NCBI RefSeq assembly: GCF_023806635.1 | Contig: NZ_JAMTDQ010000023.1 | Span: 62,001-126,000, forward strand | Direction: 5' to 3' | DNA: 64,000 bases | DNA from: Accumulibacter sp. | GTDB lineage: Bacteria; Pseudomonadota; Gammaproteobacteria; Burkholderiales; Rhodocyclaceae | Shown: piece after piece, positions 8,935-19,144 of the stretch | Position numbering within the stretch: the stretch's first letter is position 1 | How the letters are laid out: each line of letters begins with the position of its first letter | Position numbers and translations under genes: made by a program | Notes under the pieces: generated by a model | The model's database searches: none | The model's input: only the letters and a program-made list of their open reading frames with translations | Told to the model about the DNA's origin: nothing

Positions 8935-10599
8935 TCAGGTGCCGGCTGTGGTGCTCCGCTTGCCACCGCGCACGTAGAGCTGCAACTTCTCGCTGTCGCG
9001 GCGATCGGAGGGGCGGCCTCCTTGCCATATCTTTCGCCAGTCCCGCCCTGCCGTCAGACCGCCGTCCTTGGGTGAGCCATGGAACAGGAACAACTGGCAG
9101 TGCGCAGCGGCGGGCGATGCCGCTGACACCGTGCGAATACCCTCGAAGTAGTCTAGTGAGGCCAATACGGGATCCGCGACGTTGACGCTCACGATGCACC
9201 CATAGCCTGCCGGCAGGTTTCTGGCAAGTGATGCGGCGGCCTGACGATAGGTCTTGATGTGGTCGATCCAGGGCATCCAGAGGGTAGCGATCAGTAGCCA
9301 GAAGAGCGTCAGTCCCGCCATCCAGTGCATGATGCCGCGCATCGGTGAGCGCGCCGTGGTGGCGATCAGCCAGCACCACGCGGCCGTCGCCAACAGTGCG
9401 AAGCCGGCGGCGACGACGCTGAAGTGGGCGATGAAACCGGGTGCCAGGCGCAGGGACTGCCGGCCCAGAGTCGCCGGCCAGCCGAAAACCATGGCGCACC
9501 AGCCAATCCAGGCAAGCACTGCCAGAATACTGAAGGTGATCATGCCGAACCAGTCGAACGCGTTTGCGGCGCCCCGCCGCAGCGAGCTGACTCCGGGAAC
9601 TGCGAGCAGCACCAAGGGTGGCAGCAGCAGCAGCGCCGATGCACTGCGCGCATCCAGCCAGAAGCTGATCATGGGTAGCGCGGACAGCAGGGCGAAGAGG
9701 GGCAGGGCAAGCGGCGTGCTCGGCAGATGCCTTCGCTTTGCCCACAGAGCCCAAGCGGCGAGTGGGAAGGCCGGCCAGGCATACCAGGGCAGCATGAGCA
9801 GGAGGCGCAGCAGTCGTGGCCACGGTTGCGCCGTGCCGGCGAGCTGGCTCAGCTCTGTGAGACTGAAGGCGGCCAGGTAGGACGGGTCGCGCAACGCCAG
9901 AGCCGCCAGCCACGTGGCCGCAGGAAGGGTGGCCAGCAGGACGGAGGCCGCCAGCAGGAGGGCCACACGTTGCCGGTTGTCGGCGCGCCAAGCGACGAAG
10001 GCGGCGACTGGCAGCAGGGGCAGCATCGCTGCCAAGCCGTTGGTCAGGAGACCGAGGCCAAGGGCGATGGCGAAAACGATGGCGCCGCGGCGCGGTCGCC
10101 GCGCCAGTTGCGTCAGGCCCCAGTAGGTGGCCGCATGAGCCGCCAGCGTCGCCAGCATCGGTTGCGCTTCATGCGCGTGGAACAGGAAGCCGATGCTGCC
10201 GGCGAGCAGCAGAGGCGCCGCTGGCGCCTCGGTGCGGCCATGCAGTTCGCGCCCCGCGAGCAGGATGAATGCCAGCGCCAGCAATGTGCATGCTCCGCTG
10301 GCCAGGCGGGCGCCGTCATGCAGCGGCAGCAGCCAGGATGACAGGTAGGCGCTGCTCGCGGCCAGCCAGTAGTAAAGGGGGGCGTCAGGATAAGGGCGGC
10401 CGGCGAGTCCGGGTGTCAGCCAGTTGCCACTCGACAGCATCTCGTGCACGACGCCGATGGTCACCGCGTCGTCGTTCTTCCAAGGGTCGTGGCCGATCAG
10501 GCCCGGCAGGACGTAAAGCGCGAGCAGGACGGCCAGGCTCCAGCCGCCGGGCGGCAGCGTGAGGCCCCGTAGGCGAGCCGGCTGCGCGGTTGCCAGCAT
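8935..10599 (-). CDS. GT39/GT83-type membrane glycosyltransferase (ArnT-like)
   Basis: A 554-residue polytopic protein with about a dozen hydrophobic segments. The first periplasmic loop carries KNDDAVTIG and YPDAPLYYW, matching the acidic catalytic pair and the PPL-like motif of dolichyl-phosphate-mannose/undecaprenyl-phosphate-sugar transferases (GT-C fold). Such enzymes move a sugar from a lipid carrier to lipid A, protein or polysaccharide. The acceptor here cannot be told, since no arn or glycan cluster is adjacent. Convergent with orn across 172 bp in which I see nothing; downstream of rpmE on the same strand, separated by a terminator. Confidence 0.8.
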   Translation of the reverse strand: MLATAQPARLRGLTLPPGGWSLAVLLALYVLPGLIGHDPWKNDDAVTIGVVHEMLSSGNWLTPGLAGRPYPDAPLYYWLAASSAYLSSWLLPLHDGARLASGACTLLALAFILLAGRELHGRTEAPAAPLLLAGSIGFLFHAHEAQPMLATLAAHAATYWGLTQLARRPRRGAIVFAIALGLGLLTNGLAAMLPLLPVAAFVAWRADNRQRVALLLAASVLLATLPAATWLAALALRDPSYLAAFSLTELSQLAGTAQPWPRLLRLLLMLPWYAWPAFPLAAWALWAKRRHLPSTPLALPLFALLSALPMISFWLDARSASALLLLPPLVLLAVPGVSSLRRGAANAFDWFGMITFSILAVLAWIGWCAMVFGWPATLGRQSLRLAPGFIAHFSVVAAGFALLATAAWCWLIATTARSPMRGIMHWMAGLTLFWLLIATLWMPWIDHIKTYRQAAASLARNLPAGYGCIVSVNVADPVLASLDYFEGIRTVSAASPAAAHCQLFLFHGSPKDGGLTAGRDWRKIWQGGRPSDRRDSEKLQLYVRGGKRSTTAGT

Positions 10600-10634
10600 C
10601 TGGGCTCTAGTGCCGGAGGCGCATGTCTGGCGGA

Positions 10635-10663
10635 AACGAAAAAGGCAGCCTGGGGGCTGCCTT
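10635..10663 (-). terminator. Rho-independent terminator of rpmE
   Basis: A 9-bp perfect inverted repeat (AAGGCAGCC, loop of 4, GGCTGCCTT at 10642-10663). It is followed on the minus strand by a T-rich run. It lies 23 bp beyond the rpmE stop and separates rpmE from the glycosyltransferase gene. Confidence 0.85.
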
Positions 10664-10686
10664 CCTGGTCGAACCCGCCGTTCGAC

Positions 10687-10902
10687 CTAGGCCGTCTTGC
10701 GCATGGCGCCGTACTTCTGATTGAACTTCTCGACCCGACCCGCCGTGTCGATGATCTTCTGCTTGCCGGTGTAGAACGGATGGCAGGCTGAACAGACCTC
10801 GACGTGCAGCGCCTTCTTCATCGTCGATCGCGTGGTGAAGACGTTGCCGCAGGAGCAGCTCACCGTGATCTCGTTGTATGCGGGGTGAATCTTTTCTTTC
10901 AT
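10687..10902 (-). CDS. rpmE: 50S ribosomal protein L31 (zinc-binding type)
   Basis: A 71-residue L31 protein. It is the C+ (zinc-binding) form: the cysteines are in SCSCGN and in [13 protein letters not shown] paralogue without cysteines, used under zinc starvation, is not in the window. It lies downstream of rho, as in many proteobacteria, and is closed by a strong terminator at 10635-10663. Confidence 0.97.
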   Translation of the reverse strand: MKEKIHPAYNEITVSCSCGNVFTTRSTMKKALHVEVCSACHPFYTGKQKIIDTAGRVEKFNQKYGAMRKTA

Positions 10903-11111
10903 CTGTTGTTCTTCCGGTACGTTGGAAATGGCGCGCTATCAGCCGCGCCATCGGCAATGGGCCTTGCGCGGGTGGTCGGTCTCTCCGCAGGGCCGGATTA
11001 TCCGCGATTTCTCGCTCGGCTGCAATCTGCCGTTGCCCCGGCTGGCTGCGTCAGGCACGCCATTGGTCCGGGGCCGACGGGAACGGAATCGATGGCCGCT
11101 TTCGCCGCGGA

Positions 11112-12368
11112 TCAGCGGCGCATCGAGTCGAAGAACTCGCCGTTGTTGCGCGTTGCCTTGATCTTGTCCAGCAGGAACTCCATCGCTTCGAGATCGTCCA
11201 TGTTGTAGAGCAGTTTGCGCAGGATCCACATCTTCTGCAGGACGTCCGGTTTAAGCAGCAGTTCTTCCCGGCGCGTGCCCGATCGATTGACGTTGATTGC
11301 TGGGTAGACGCGCTTTTCCGCCATCCGGCGATCAAGGTGGATCTCCATGTTGCCCGTGCCCTTGAACTCCTCGTAGATGACGTCATCCATCCGACTGCCG
11401 GTATCGATCAGGGCGGTGGCGATGATGGTCAGGGAGCCGCCTTCTTCGATGTTGCGCGCGGCACCGAAGAAACGCTTCGGCTTCTGCAGTGCATTGGCGT
11501 CGACACCGCCGGTAAGGACTTTGCCGGACGCCGGCTGCACCGTGTTGTAGGCGCGCGCCAGGCGGGTGATCGAGTCCAGCAGGATGACGACGTCCCGCTT
11601 GTGTTCGACCAGGCGCTTGGCTTTCTCGATGACCATTTCGGCAACCTGTACATGGCGGGTCGCCGGCTCGTCGAAGGTCGATGCCACGACCTCTCCACGC
11701 ACCGAGCGTGTCATCTCGGTCACCTCTTCGGGGCGTTCATCGATGAGCAGCACGATCAGCGAGACGTCCGGGTGATTGCTGGTGATGGCGTGCGCAATGT
11801 GCTGCATCATCACGGTCTTGCCGCTCTTCGGGCTGGCTACCAGCAGCCCCCGCTGTCCCTTGCCGATGGGCGCGATGATGTCGATGATGCGGCTGGTGAT
11901 GTTCTCCTCGCCGCGGATGTCCCGTTCGAGTTCCAGATGCTCGGCCGGATGCAGTGGTGTCAGGTTTTCGAACAGGATCTTGTTCTTCGATGCCTCTGGT
12001 GTCTCGCCGTTGATCCGGTCGACCTTGACCAGGGCGAAATAGCGCTCCCCCTCCTTGGGCGTTCGAATCTCCCCTTCGATGGTGTCCCCTGTGTGCAGGT
12101 TGAAGCGCCTGATCTGGCTCGGACTGACGTAGATGTCGTCGGTGCTTGCGAGGTACGAGGTGTCCGGCGAGCGGAGGAAGCCGAAACCGTCGGAAAGGGT
12201 TTCGAGCGTGCCGTCGCCAAAGATGCTTTCCCCCTTGCGGGCCTGGTTCTTCAGCAGGGCAAAGATCAGCTCATGCTTGCGCAAGCGATTGGCGCCCTCG
12301 ATGTTGTTGTTGACCGCCATATCGAGCAACTGGCTGACATGTAGCGCTTTGAGTTCGGATAGTTGCAT
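11112..12368 (-). CDS. rho: Transcription termination factor Rho
   Basis: A 418-residue Rho hexamer subunit, standard length. The N-terminal RNA-binding domain opens with [15 protein letters not shown] and holds DGFGFLRS. The RecA-like ATPase carries the P-loop SPKSGKTVM, preceded by [10 protein letters not shown], and the Walker [14 protein letters not shown]. The Q-loop/R-loop region follows and the C-terminus is conserved. It terminates untranslated transcripts. It lies 200 bp after trxA on the same strand, reproducing the trxA-rho order of enterobacteria; that leader holds no recognisable gene and may be where rho is autoregulated. Confidence 0.98.
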   Translation of the reverse strand: MQLSELKALHVSQLLDMAVNNNIEGANRLRKHELIFALLKNQARKGESIFGDGTLETLSDGFGFLRSPDTSYLASTDDIYVSPSQIRRFNLHTGDTIEGEIRTPKEGERYFALVKVDRINGETPEASKNKILFENLTPLHPAEHLELERDIRGEENITSRIIDIIAPIGKGQRGLLVASPKSGKTVMMQHIAHAITSNHPDVSLIVLLIDERPEEVTEMTRSVRGEVVASTFDEPATRHVQVAEMVIEKAKRLVEHKRDVVILLDSITRLARAYNTVQPASGKVLTGGVDANALQKPKRFFGAARNIEEGGSLTIIATALIDTGSRMDDVIYEEFKGTGNMEIHLDRRMAEKRVYPAINVNRSGTRREELLLKPDVLQKMWILRKLLYNMDDLEAMEFLLDKIKATRNNGEFFDSMRR

Positions 12369-12568
12369 GTGCTGACGAGAAATGAGGGAATGGCCGGGCG
12401 ACCGCTCGCAGGCAGATCGACCCGGGATGTGCGGCGACCGCCGCGCGAGGACGGCTAGGACTGATGCAAGAGAGCGAGAGTGCCTGAACGCTTTGGACCG
12501 GGCGGGGGGGCTTCGAGCGGGAGATTCGCGTCGGCCCCCGGTACCATCAGGCCGCGAGGGTAGTGGCT

Positions 12569-12895
12569 TTAGAGATTGCTGTCAATGAAAGTGACCAACT
12601 GGGCGCGTGACAGAGCCCCCACCTTCGTCGCCTCGACGTTGCCGTTCTTGAACAGCATCAGCGTCGGGATGCCCCGGATGCCGTAGCTTGCCGGCGTCCT
12701 CTGGTTGTCATCGATGTTCAGCTTGACGACCTTCAGGCGGCCCGCATAGTCGGTGGCGATGTCGTCGAGCAGCGGCGCGATCATTTTGCACGGGCCGCAC
12801 CATTCTGCCCAGTAATCGACCAGAACCGGTTCTGCCGACTGCAACACGTCGGCAGCGAAGCTGTCGTCCGTGACGTGATGGATGTGTTCGTTCAT
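12569..12895 (-). CDS. trxA: Thioredoxin 1
   Basis: A 108-residue thioredoxin, the length of E. coli TrxA. The redox motif WCGPC is at residues 32-36, with the buried Asp in LVDYWAEW and the cis-Pro in [11 protein letters not shown]. It is a general protein disulfide reductase in the cytoplasm. First gene of the trxA-rho-rpmE series and divergent from the ferredoxin gene. Confidence 0.97.
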   Translation of the reverse strand: MNEHIHHVTDDSFAADVLQSAEPVLVDYWAEWCGPCKMIAPLLDDIATDYAGRLKVVKLNIDDNQRTPASYGIRGIPTLMLFKNGNVEATKVGALSRAQLVTFIDSNL

Positions 12896-13028
12896 TCAAA
12901 GCCTCTTGCGGGATCTTGGATGGGGAGCTTGGTGAGCGCAGACGGGGGGCTGCCCTGGGAGCGACCTGGACTCCAATCGGCTAGCCACGCAATGCTAGCG
13001 AAAAAAACTCGCCAAGGGAAGCCGTGCG

Positions 13029-13059
13029 TTGGCCTGAACCGCTGCAATTACGTTATAGT
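13029..13059 (+). promoter_or_regulatory. Possible sigma-70 promoter for ferredoxin gene
   Basis: TTGGCC at 13029-13034 and TATAGT at 13054-13059 are separated by 19 bp, just upstream of the ferredoxin start at 13092. The spacing is wider than the usual 17 bp, so the -35 assignment is weak and the -10 is the firmer element. Confidence 0.35.
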
Positions 13060-13091
13060 CGTCTTCGTCTCATATCTTCAGAAACACAATC

Positions 13092-13415
13092 ATGGCGTAC
13101 GTTGTTACAGAGAACTGTATCAAATGCAAGTTTACGGATTGCGTCGACGTCTGTCCGGTCGACTGCTTCCATGAAGGGCCGAACTTCCTCGTGATCGATC
13201 CCGAAGAGTGTATCGACTGTACCCTTTGCGTCCCGGAGTGTCCGGCGGAAGCAATCTTCGCCGAGGATGATGTACCGCAGGCGCAACAAGGGTTCATTGC
13301 CCTGAATGCGGAACTGGCACAGATCTGGCCGGTCATTTCAGAGCGCCGGGAAGCATTGCCGGATGCCGACGAGTGGAGCGGCAAGCCGGACAAGCTGAGA
13401 TATCTGGAGCGTTGA
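13092..13415 (+). CDS. fdxA: Seven-iron ferredoxin (FdxA type)
   Basis: A 107-residue [3Fe-4S][4Fe-4S] ferredoxin. Nine cysteines lie in the first 50 residues (9, 12, 17, 21, 25, 40, 43, 46, 50), giving the pattern of the Azotobacter FdI/FdxA family. The C-terminal extension ([13 protein letters not shown] region) is typical of FdxA. It is a low-potential soluble electron carrier; the partner enzyme is not evident. It is monocistronic or nearly so: fadD starts about 250 bp later with its own ribosome-binding site. Confidence 0.93.
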   Translation: MAYVVTENCIKCKFTDCVDVCPVDCFHEGPNFLVIDPEECIDCTLCVPECPAEAIFAEDDVPQAQQGFIALNAELAQIWPVISERREALPDADEWSGKPDKLRYLER

Positions 13416-13666
13416 TCCGGTTGCCGCTCGTTCCTGGTGGCGACGGCGAGTGCTGACTGACCAGCAACGATGTGCATCGATCGATCACCCGTTCGCTGCG
13501 GTAGCCGGGAAACAGCCATTCGGGCAGCAGCGTCAGGGCAAATCCTCTAGAATGGTGTGGGCTTGCGTTCATCAGGACGCTTCTGCCCGGCCGGCTGGAG
13601 TGGCCGTGGATCTGATGGGCATGCAAGAGTGAAAATATTGGACAAGGTAACCACAGGAGGAGAACC

Positions 13667-15343
13667 GTGGAAAGAATCTGGCTTCAGAGCTATCAGAAGG
13701 GTGTGCCAGCAGAGGTGGACCTGAGCGACTTCCAGTCGCTCGGTGAGTTGTTCGAGAGGAGTGTCGGTCAGTATCGCGATCGTGTCGCCTACATCAGCAT
13801 GGGGGCGCAGATCACCTACGGCGAACTCGACAAGCTGTCACGGGATTTTGCCGCTTACCTGCAATCCGTTCTCAAGCTGCCGCAGGGCGCACGCGTGGCG
13901 CTGATGATGCCGAATGTCCTGCAGTATCCGATCTGCATCTTCGGCGCGCTGCGCGCGGGCTATGTCGTAGTCAATGTCAACCCGCTGTATACGCCGCGCG
14001 AGCTCGAACACCAGCTCAAGGACTCGGGTGCCGAAGTGATCGTCATTCTCGAGAACTTCGCCGTGACACTCGAACAGGTGGTCGCCCGGACGCCGGTCAA
14101 GCACATCATCGTGGCTCGTCTGGGTGACATGCTTCCCTTCCCAAAGGGAGCGGTGGTCAACTTCGTCGTCAAGTACGTGAAGAAGATGGTCCCCGCCTGG
14201 ACCCTGACGCGGGCGGTCAATTTCCGGACGGCACTCGGCAAGGGGGCGGCTGCCGAACTGAAGGCGGTCAGCGTGCAGCAGGAGGATTTGGCCTTCCTGC
14301 AATACACAGGGGGTACCACTGGCGTCTCGAAAGGGGCGATGCTGTTGCATCGAAACATCCTTGCCAACCTTGCGCAGGCGCACGCCTGGATCAATCCCGC
14401 GCTTGGCGACGAACAGCACATGGTCGTGACGGCGCTGCCCTTGTATCACATCTTTGCCCTGACGGCGAACTGTTTCACGTTCTTCAAGATTGGTGCCAGC
14501 AACCTGCTGATCGTCAATCCGCGCGACATTCCCGGTTTCGTCGGCGAACTCGCCAAGCATCGCTTTACCGTCATTACGGGTGTCAACACGCTGTTCAACG
14601 CGCTGCTGAACAACGATGCCTTCTGCGCGCTCGATTTCGGGCACCTCAGGGTCACCCTCGGCGGTGGCATGGCGGTGCAGAAGGCGGTGGCGGAACGATG
14701 GAAGCAGGTGACCGGCAAGCCGCTGATCGAGGCCTACGGTCTCACCGAAACCTCGCCGGCGGCAACCATCAATCCGCTCGACATCCCGGCCTACAATGGT
14801 GCCATCGGTGTTCCGATTTCGTCGACCGAGGTCACGATTCGCGACGATGCGGGCAGGGACGTGCCACTCGGCGAGCGCGGCGAACTGTGCATTCGTGGCC
14901 CGCAGGTGATGAAGGGGTATTACAACCGTCCGGAGGAAACGGCGAAGGTGATCATGCCGGATGGCTTCCTTCTCACCGGCGATATCGCCGTGATGGACGA
15001 GAAGGGTTTCGTGCGGATTGTCGACCGCAAGAAGGACATGATTCTCGTCTCCGGTTTCAATGTCTACCCGAACGAGGTCGAGGACGTGGTCGCGCAACAC
15101 GCCGGCGTTCTGGAGGTGGCGGCAGTCGGGGTGCCGCATGAGAAGTCGGGCGAGGTGGTGAAGATTTTCGTGGTCAAGAAGGATCCGGCACTGACGGCCG
15201 AGGTGCTGATCGCCCATTGTCGCGAGCATCTGACCGGCTACAAGGTTCCGGGACAGGTCGAATTCCGCAGTGAGCTGCCAAAGACCAACGTCGGCAAGAT
15301 CCTGCGCCGTGAACTGCGCGACGAAGCGACCAGGAAATCCTGA
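13667..15343 (+). CDS. fadD: Long-chain fatty acid-CoA ligase
   Basis: A 558-residue AMP-forming acyl-CoA synthetase. It activates free fatty acids with ATP and CoA. The P-loop-like [14 protein letters not shown], the adenine-binding [10 protein letters not shown], the [15 protein letters not shown] motif and the catalytic lysine motif near the end ([14 protein letters not shown]) are intact. The start is GTG at 13667 behind a strong AGGAGGAG. Length and opening ([18 protein letters not shown]) match proteobacterial FadD. Its product feeds beta-oxidation, WS/DGAT and the ACBP encoded earlier in the window. Confidence 0.95.
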   Translation: MERIWLQSYQKGVPAEVDLSDFQSLGELFERSVGQYRDRVAYISMGAQITYGELDKLSRDFAAYLQSVLKLPQGARVALMMPNVLQYPICIFGALRAGYVVVNVNPLYTPRELEHQLKDSGAEVIVILENFAVTLEQVVARTPVKHIIVARLGDMLPFPKGAVVNFVVKYVKKMVPAWTLTRAVNFRTALGKGAAAELKAVSVQQEDLAFLQYTGGTTGVSKGAMLLHRNILANLAQAHAWINPALGDEQHMVVTALPLYHIFALTANCFTFFKIGASNLLIVNPRDIPGFVGELAKHRFTVITGVNTLFNALLNNDAFCALDFGHLRVTLGGGMAVQKAVAERWKQVTGKPLIEAYGLTETSPAATINPLDIPAYNGAIGVPISSTEVTIRDDAGRDVPLGERGELCIRGPQVMKGYYNRPEETAKVIMPDGFLLTGDIAVMDEKGFVRIVDRKKDMILVSGFNVYPNEVEDVVAQHAGVLEVAAVGVPHEKSGEVVKIFVVKKDPALTAEVLIAHCREHLTGYKVPGQVEFRSELPKTNVGKILRRELRDEATRKS

Positions 15344-15456
15344 GCGGACGAGAAGAATGGCGTGGACGCGAGCGATCGGGCGGCGAGTTGACAGCCCCGT
15401 GCCGGCGGGGCGTCGTCGTCACTATCGCTGCCGCTGCCTCGCCACCCACTTCCGGG

Positions 15457-16071
15457 TCAATCCCGCGCGGCGTACTGTCGGAGCAGTTCCGCGGTGACCG
15501 GGTGCCTGTTGCGCGAGGCGTAGAACAGCGGCGTGTTGCCGCTCTTGTCCTTGCTCTTCGTATCGGCGCCGTTCTCGACCAGGACGCGCGCCACCCTCGG
15601 TTGGCCGGTTGCCGCGGCCAGATGCAGTGGAGTCTGGCCGGTTTCGCTGCGCGCATCGACAGCGGCCTTCCTCGACAGCAAGAGTTCCACCTCGAGTCTT
15701 CCACCGGCGACAACCGCTGCATGCAGCGGCGTCATGCCGATGCGGTCGCGGGCTTCGATATTCGCGCCGCTGTTGAGCAGCAGTTCGCTGGCTCTGGTAC
15801 GGCCGTAGAAAGCAGCCATGTGCAGGGCCGTCCTGCCAAGGGTGTCGGTGTCGTCGATCTCGGCTCCTGCGTCGAGCTGCGCCCTCATGGCGGCCAGATC
15901 ACCGCGGGCGGCGGCGGTTGCCAAGGCGGGCGCCTCGGTTGGCGGCTCTTCGACGCTGATGGCTGGCGGTGCCGTCGGGATGCTGCTCTCTGGCTCCCGG
16001 CTGCAGCCACTCATGGTGATGAGGAGCATGCAGATCATCGATACGGCGGTCTGGCGCAAGGCTTTCGTCAT
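15457..16071 (-). CDS. Ankyrin-repeat lipoprotein
   Basis: A 204-residue exported protein. The ATG at 16071 gives a lipoprotein signal with lipobox ITMSGC (Cys23); a longer in-frame reading from 16239 has no signal at its start. After a Pro-rich linker come about five ankyrin units, such as GRTALHMAAFYGRTRASELLL, shown as a region, then GMTPLHAAVVAG and GQTPLHLAAATG. It is probably a periplasmic protein-binding lipoprotein; the partner is unknown. It is convergent with fadD and 198 bp downstream of the DUF4399 gene on the same strand. Confidence 0.85.
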   Translation of the reverse strand: MTKALRQTAVSMICMLLITMSGCSREPESSIPTAPPAISVEEPPTEAPALATAAARGDLAAMRAQLDAGAEIDDTDTLGRTALHMAAFYGRTRASELLLNSGANIEARDRIGMTPLHAAVVAGGRLEVELLLSRKAAVDARSETGQTPLHLAAATGQPRVARVLVENGADTKSKDKSGNTPLFYASRNRHPVTAELLRQYAARD

Positions 16072-16269
16072 CTCACAAGCTTTCCTGCCCGGTTCAAGCG
16101 GAATTCGAACGGCGACCGGGCCTCTCTGGGAGCCCGCAGGCTGGTCCCAACCGGCAGGCACGAGCCGTTCAGGGTCGCAGGTCGCAATCGGTTCGATGCA
16201 TCTTACCATCGCTGCGGCCACCGCGCCCGCCACCTCCACGGGGAACGCATCTGGCGATCGTCCGGTCCT

Positions 16270-17172
16270 TCACGGGCGGGTCATCGTCTGGCGCTTGGTG
16301 ACCGTGACCTGCAGTTGGTCGCGCAACAGGGGCTGGCCGTTGCCGGCCAGGAAGGTGAGGTCGAGATCGTAGTCGCCAGGTTCGAGATCAAGGATTGTCT
16401 CGGTCTGGCCGTCACTCAGCCGGAGGCTCCGCAGCACGGAGCGATTCTGTCTGACGTCGATCTGGAAGAACCCGGTATCTGCGATGGCCGTCCTTTCCGC
16501 TGCGACACCGAGCCCGACGACACCAAGTTTGAGCAGGAAAGGGGCGCCGACCGTCTCGCCGTTGCGCAGGTTTTTCACGTAGACGAGTTTCTCTGCCACC
16601 GGTGGCGTCGTCACTTCATCCTGGTACCACGCCTGGCAGGTTTCGGCAAAGCGAGCCGGGTCGATCTTCGGCTTCGGCAAGTCCTTTCGGCTACCCGTCA
16701 CCATGATGTTGATCTTGCGACTGAAGACGTAATATGGGCGATGCTCGTGATCGGCAAAGAGCAGGCGCAGGTTGTGCGGTCCGGGCGATAGGTCCAGCGC
16801 GACCGCTGTCTGTCCCTTGCCAAAGTGCCGGTGCTTGTCGGAGAAGGGAATCGGTTCGGCAACCGATGCCGGAAGCGGGGTGTCGATCAGCAAGTGGTGG
16901 TGGCCGGTTTGCTCGCGCTTGTTGCCGGCAGGCATCACGCCCATGCCGCGGATGCCGAACTCGACCCACAGTGGGCTGCGAACCTGGAAACCGTCGCGCA
17001 GGTTGGAGAACGTTACCGGCGTCGAGTCGGCGAACAGGTTGACGGCGGCGCGGTCAGCGGTGAACTGCAGCCAGCACCGGCGTTCGAGCGGATCATCCGG
17101 CAGCGGTCTGGCGCTGGCGCTGAGGGGGAGGAGGAGCAGTGCAGCCACGGAAAGACTGGTCCGGCGATTCAT
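16270..17172 (-). CDS. Secreted protein with two DUF4399-like domains
   Basis: A 300-residue protein with a cleavable signal (RRTSLSVAALLLLPLSASA). Two related halves are visible. The first carries the family markers VEFGIRGMGVMPAG, TGHHHLLID and LSPGPHNLRLLFADHEHRPY. The second is a diverged copy around LLKLGVVGLGVAAE and LEPGDYDLDLTFLAGNG, in which the HHH cluster is lost. DUF4399 proteins are periplasmic; function is unknown, and the His cluster may bind metal (inference). The ATG at 17172 follows GAGGGAGG. The 381 bp upstream to icd hold only the icd terminator and no credible gene. Confidence 0.82.
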   Translation of the reverse strand: MNRRTSLSVAALLLLPLSASARPLPDDPLERRCWLQFTADRAAVNLFADSTPVTFSNLRDGFQVRSPLWVEFGIRGMGVMPAGNKREQTGHHHLLIDTPLPASVAEPIPFSDKHRHFGKGQTAVALDLSPGPHNLRLLFADHEHRPYYVFSRKINIMVTGSRKDLPKPKIDPARFAETCQAWYQDEVTTPPVAEKLVYVKNLRNGETVGAPFLLKLGVVGLGVAAERTAIADTGFFQIDVRQNRSVLRSLRLSDGQTETILDLEPGDYDLDLTFLAGNGQPLLRDQLQVTVTKRQTMTRP

Positions 17173-17493
17173 CGGTGGCCTCCCTCTGGGCAGTTGGTGG
17201 TTGCGACGCACGGCGCTCGCGGTGCAGGGTGTGGCCGGCCGCCGCGCCCCCCTCGGGAGACTGGCCGCGCAGCCGATCCTTTCCCCGGCACCTGGCGGCG
17301 TGGAATCCAGGGCGACATCGCCGGGCCAGAACGGTGGGATGCCGTCGCTCCGATGTTGTGGGCGATTCTACCGCATCGTCCGCGCGACTGGGCAAGGGCC
17401 TGCCGAGGGCTTGCGACTGACGGGCAAGCGAGCGGGATGATGCCAAGAAGGCCATTGGGACGTGCTCACCCGATGACCGAGAAAAGAAAAAAA

Positions 17494-17513
17494 GGACCCC
17501 CTCGCGGGGGTCC
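17494..17513 (-). terminator. Rho-independent terminator of icd
   Basis: A perfect 8-bp GC-rich stem (GGACCCCC, loop TCGC, GGGGGTCC) followed on the minus strand by a T-rich tract (complement of 17481-17493). It sits 41 bp beyond the icd stop codon. Confidence 0.88.
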
Positions 17514-17553
17514 CTCGTGGTGCGGCAAGCCAGGCTTGCGTCGCATCGACTCC

Positions 17554-18783
17554 CTACATGCGGGCAATCATGGCGTCGCCGAATTCCGAGCAGGAGACCT
17601 CGGTGGCCCCATCCATCAGGCGCGCAAAGTCGTAGGTGACGACCTTGTCGCCGATCGCCGCTTCCATCGAGGCGATGATCAGGTCTGCGGCTTCGAACCA
17701 ACCGAGGTGGCGCAGCATCATTTCTGCCGAGAGGATCAGGGAACCCGGGTTGACCTTGTCGAGACCGGCATACTTGGGTGCCGTGCCGTGCGTCGCTTCG
17801 AAACAGGCGTAGGCGTCGGAGATGTTGGCGCCCGGAGCGATGCCGATGCCACCGACCTGGGCGGCCAGCGCGTCCGAAATGTAGTCGCCGTTCAGGTTCG
17901 TCGTGCAGATCACGTCGTACTCCGCCGGGCGCAGCAGGATCTGTTGCAGGAACGCGTCGGCGATCGAATCCTTGATGACAATGCCATTGGGCAGCCTGAG
18001 CCACGGCCCACCATCGATCTCGACGCCACCGAACTCCTTCTTCGCCAGCGCGTAAGCCCAGTCACGGAAGGCGCCCTCGGTGAACTTCATGATGTTGCCC
18101 TTGTGGACGATCGTCACCGATTTGCGCTTGTTGCTGATCGCGTACTTGATGGCTGCGCGAACGAGGCGCTCGGTACCCTCCTGTGACACTGGCTTGATGC
18201 CGATTCCCGAACTGGCCGGGAAGCGGATCTTCTTCACGCCCATCTCATCCTGCAGGAACTTGACGACCTTCCGGCAGCCCTCGGAATTCGCTTCCCACTC
18301 GATGCCGGCGTAGATGTCCTCCGTGTTTTCGCGGAAGATGACCATGTTCGTCTTGGCCGGATCCTTGAGCGGCGAGGGCACACCCCGGAAGTAGCGCACC
18401 GGGCGAACACACTGGTAGAGATCGAGTTCCTGGCGCAGCGCCACGTTCAGCGAGCGGATGCCACCACCGACCGGCGTCGTCATCGGCCCCTTGATCGATA
18501 CCGAGAACTCCTTGAGTGCGCCAAGGGTTTCGGGGGAGAGCCAGACGTCGGAGCCGTACATCTGCGTCGACTTTTCGCCGGCGTAGACTTCCATCCAGAA
18601 GATCTTCTTCGCCCCACCGTAGGCCTTGGCTACTGCCGCATCGACCACCTTGATCATCACCGGCGTGATGTCGATGCCGATGCCGTCGCCCTCGATGAAC
18701 GGGATGATCGGATTGTCGGGGACAGCCTGCCCCGGAACGATTTTCTGGCCGCCTTGTGGGACTTTGATCAGACTTGCGCTCAT
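17554..18783 (-). CDS. icd: NADP-dependent isocitrate dehydrogenase
   Basis: A 409-residue homodimeric enzyme, very close to the E. coli form. It oxidatively decarboxylates isocitrate to 2-oxoglutarate in the TCA cycle. The active-site block [13 protein letters not shown] is present. Ser111 in it corresponds to E. coli Ser113, the residue phosphorylated by AceK. The NADP-type C-terminal half ([28 protein letters not shown] equivalent) is intact. The ATG at 18783 gives the family N-terminus; a 27-residue upstream extension is non-conserved. It is divergent from aceK, the kinase/phosphatase that controls it. Confidence 0.97.
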   Translation of the reverse strand: MSASLIKVPQGGQKIVPGQAVPDNPIIPFIEGDGIGIDITPVMIKVVDAAVAKAYGGAKKIFWMEVYAGEKSTQMYGSDVWLSPETLGALKEFSVSIKGPMTTPVGGGIRSLNVALRQELDLYQCVRPVRYFRGVPSPLKDPAKTNMVIFRENTEDIYAGIEWEANSEGCRKVVKFLQDEMGVKKIRFPASSGIGIKPVSQEGTERLVRAAIKYAISNKRKSVTIVHKGNIMKFTEGAFRDWAYALAKKEFGGVEIDGGPWLRLPNGIVIKDSIADAFLQQILLRPAEYDVICTTNLNGDYISDALAAQVGGIGIAPGANISDAYACFEATHGTAPKYAGLDKVNPGSLILSAEMMLRHLGWFEAADLIIASMEAAIGDKVVTYDFARLMDGATEVSCSEFGDAMIARM

Positions 18784-19105
18784 GCCAACTCCGTGTAATG
18801 TCGTGTGGGTGAAACATCCGCTTCGGGTGCCAGCGCCGCTGCTCCCGGCCTGCGGTGCTGGCACCCGAACCGGGACTGTCGCGTTGCTGATTGTTCGTGG
18901 GCTCGAGGGACTCTGTCAGAAGCAAACCATCCAGCGGCGCCACGCGCGATTATCTAGCAAAAGCCGACGATTTGCCAGTGGCGAATGTTCTGCCGGCTGG
19001 CTCGTAGAGGGGGCTTCGAGGCGATTCGCGCAGAGTGCTCCAGCCGTCGCCGCCGTGGTCCGGAGCGCTGCCCGCAGCGCCTTTGGTGCGGCGCAACAGG
19101 CGCGG

Positions 19106-19114
19106 TGCTAGAAT
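19106..19114 (+). promoter_or_regulatory. Extended -10 promoter element for aceK
   Basis: TGCTAGAAT is an extended -10 (TGn followed by TAGAAT at 19109-19114). The predicted start point, about 7 nt later, falls on or near the GTG at 19121. The aceK transcript would therefore be leaderless from that GTG, or have a roughly 24-nt leader if the ATG at 19145 is used. No convincing -35 is visible. The rest of the 361-bp icd-aceK intergenic region shows no gene. Confidence 0.5.
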
Positions 19115-19144
19115 GCCGGCGTGTTGGATTTGCGAGTGCTGGCC

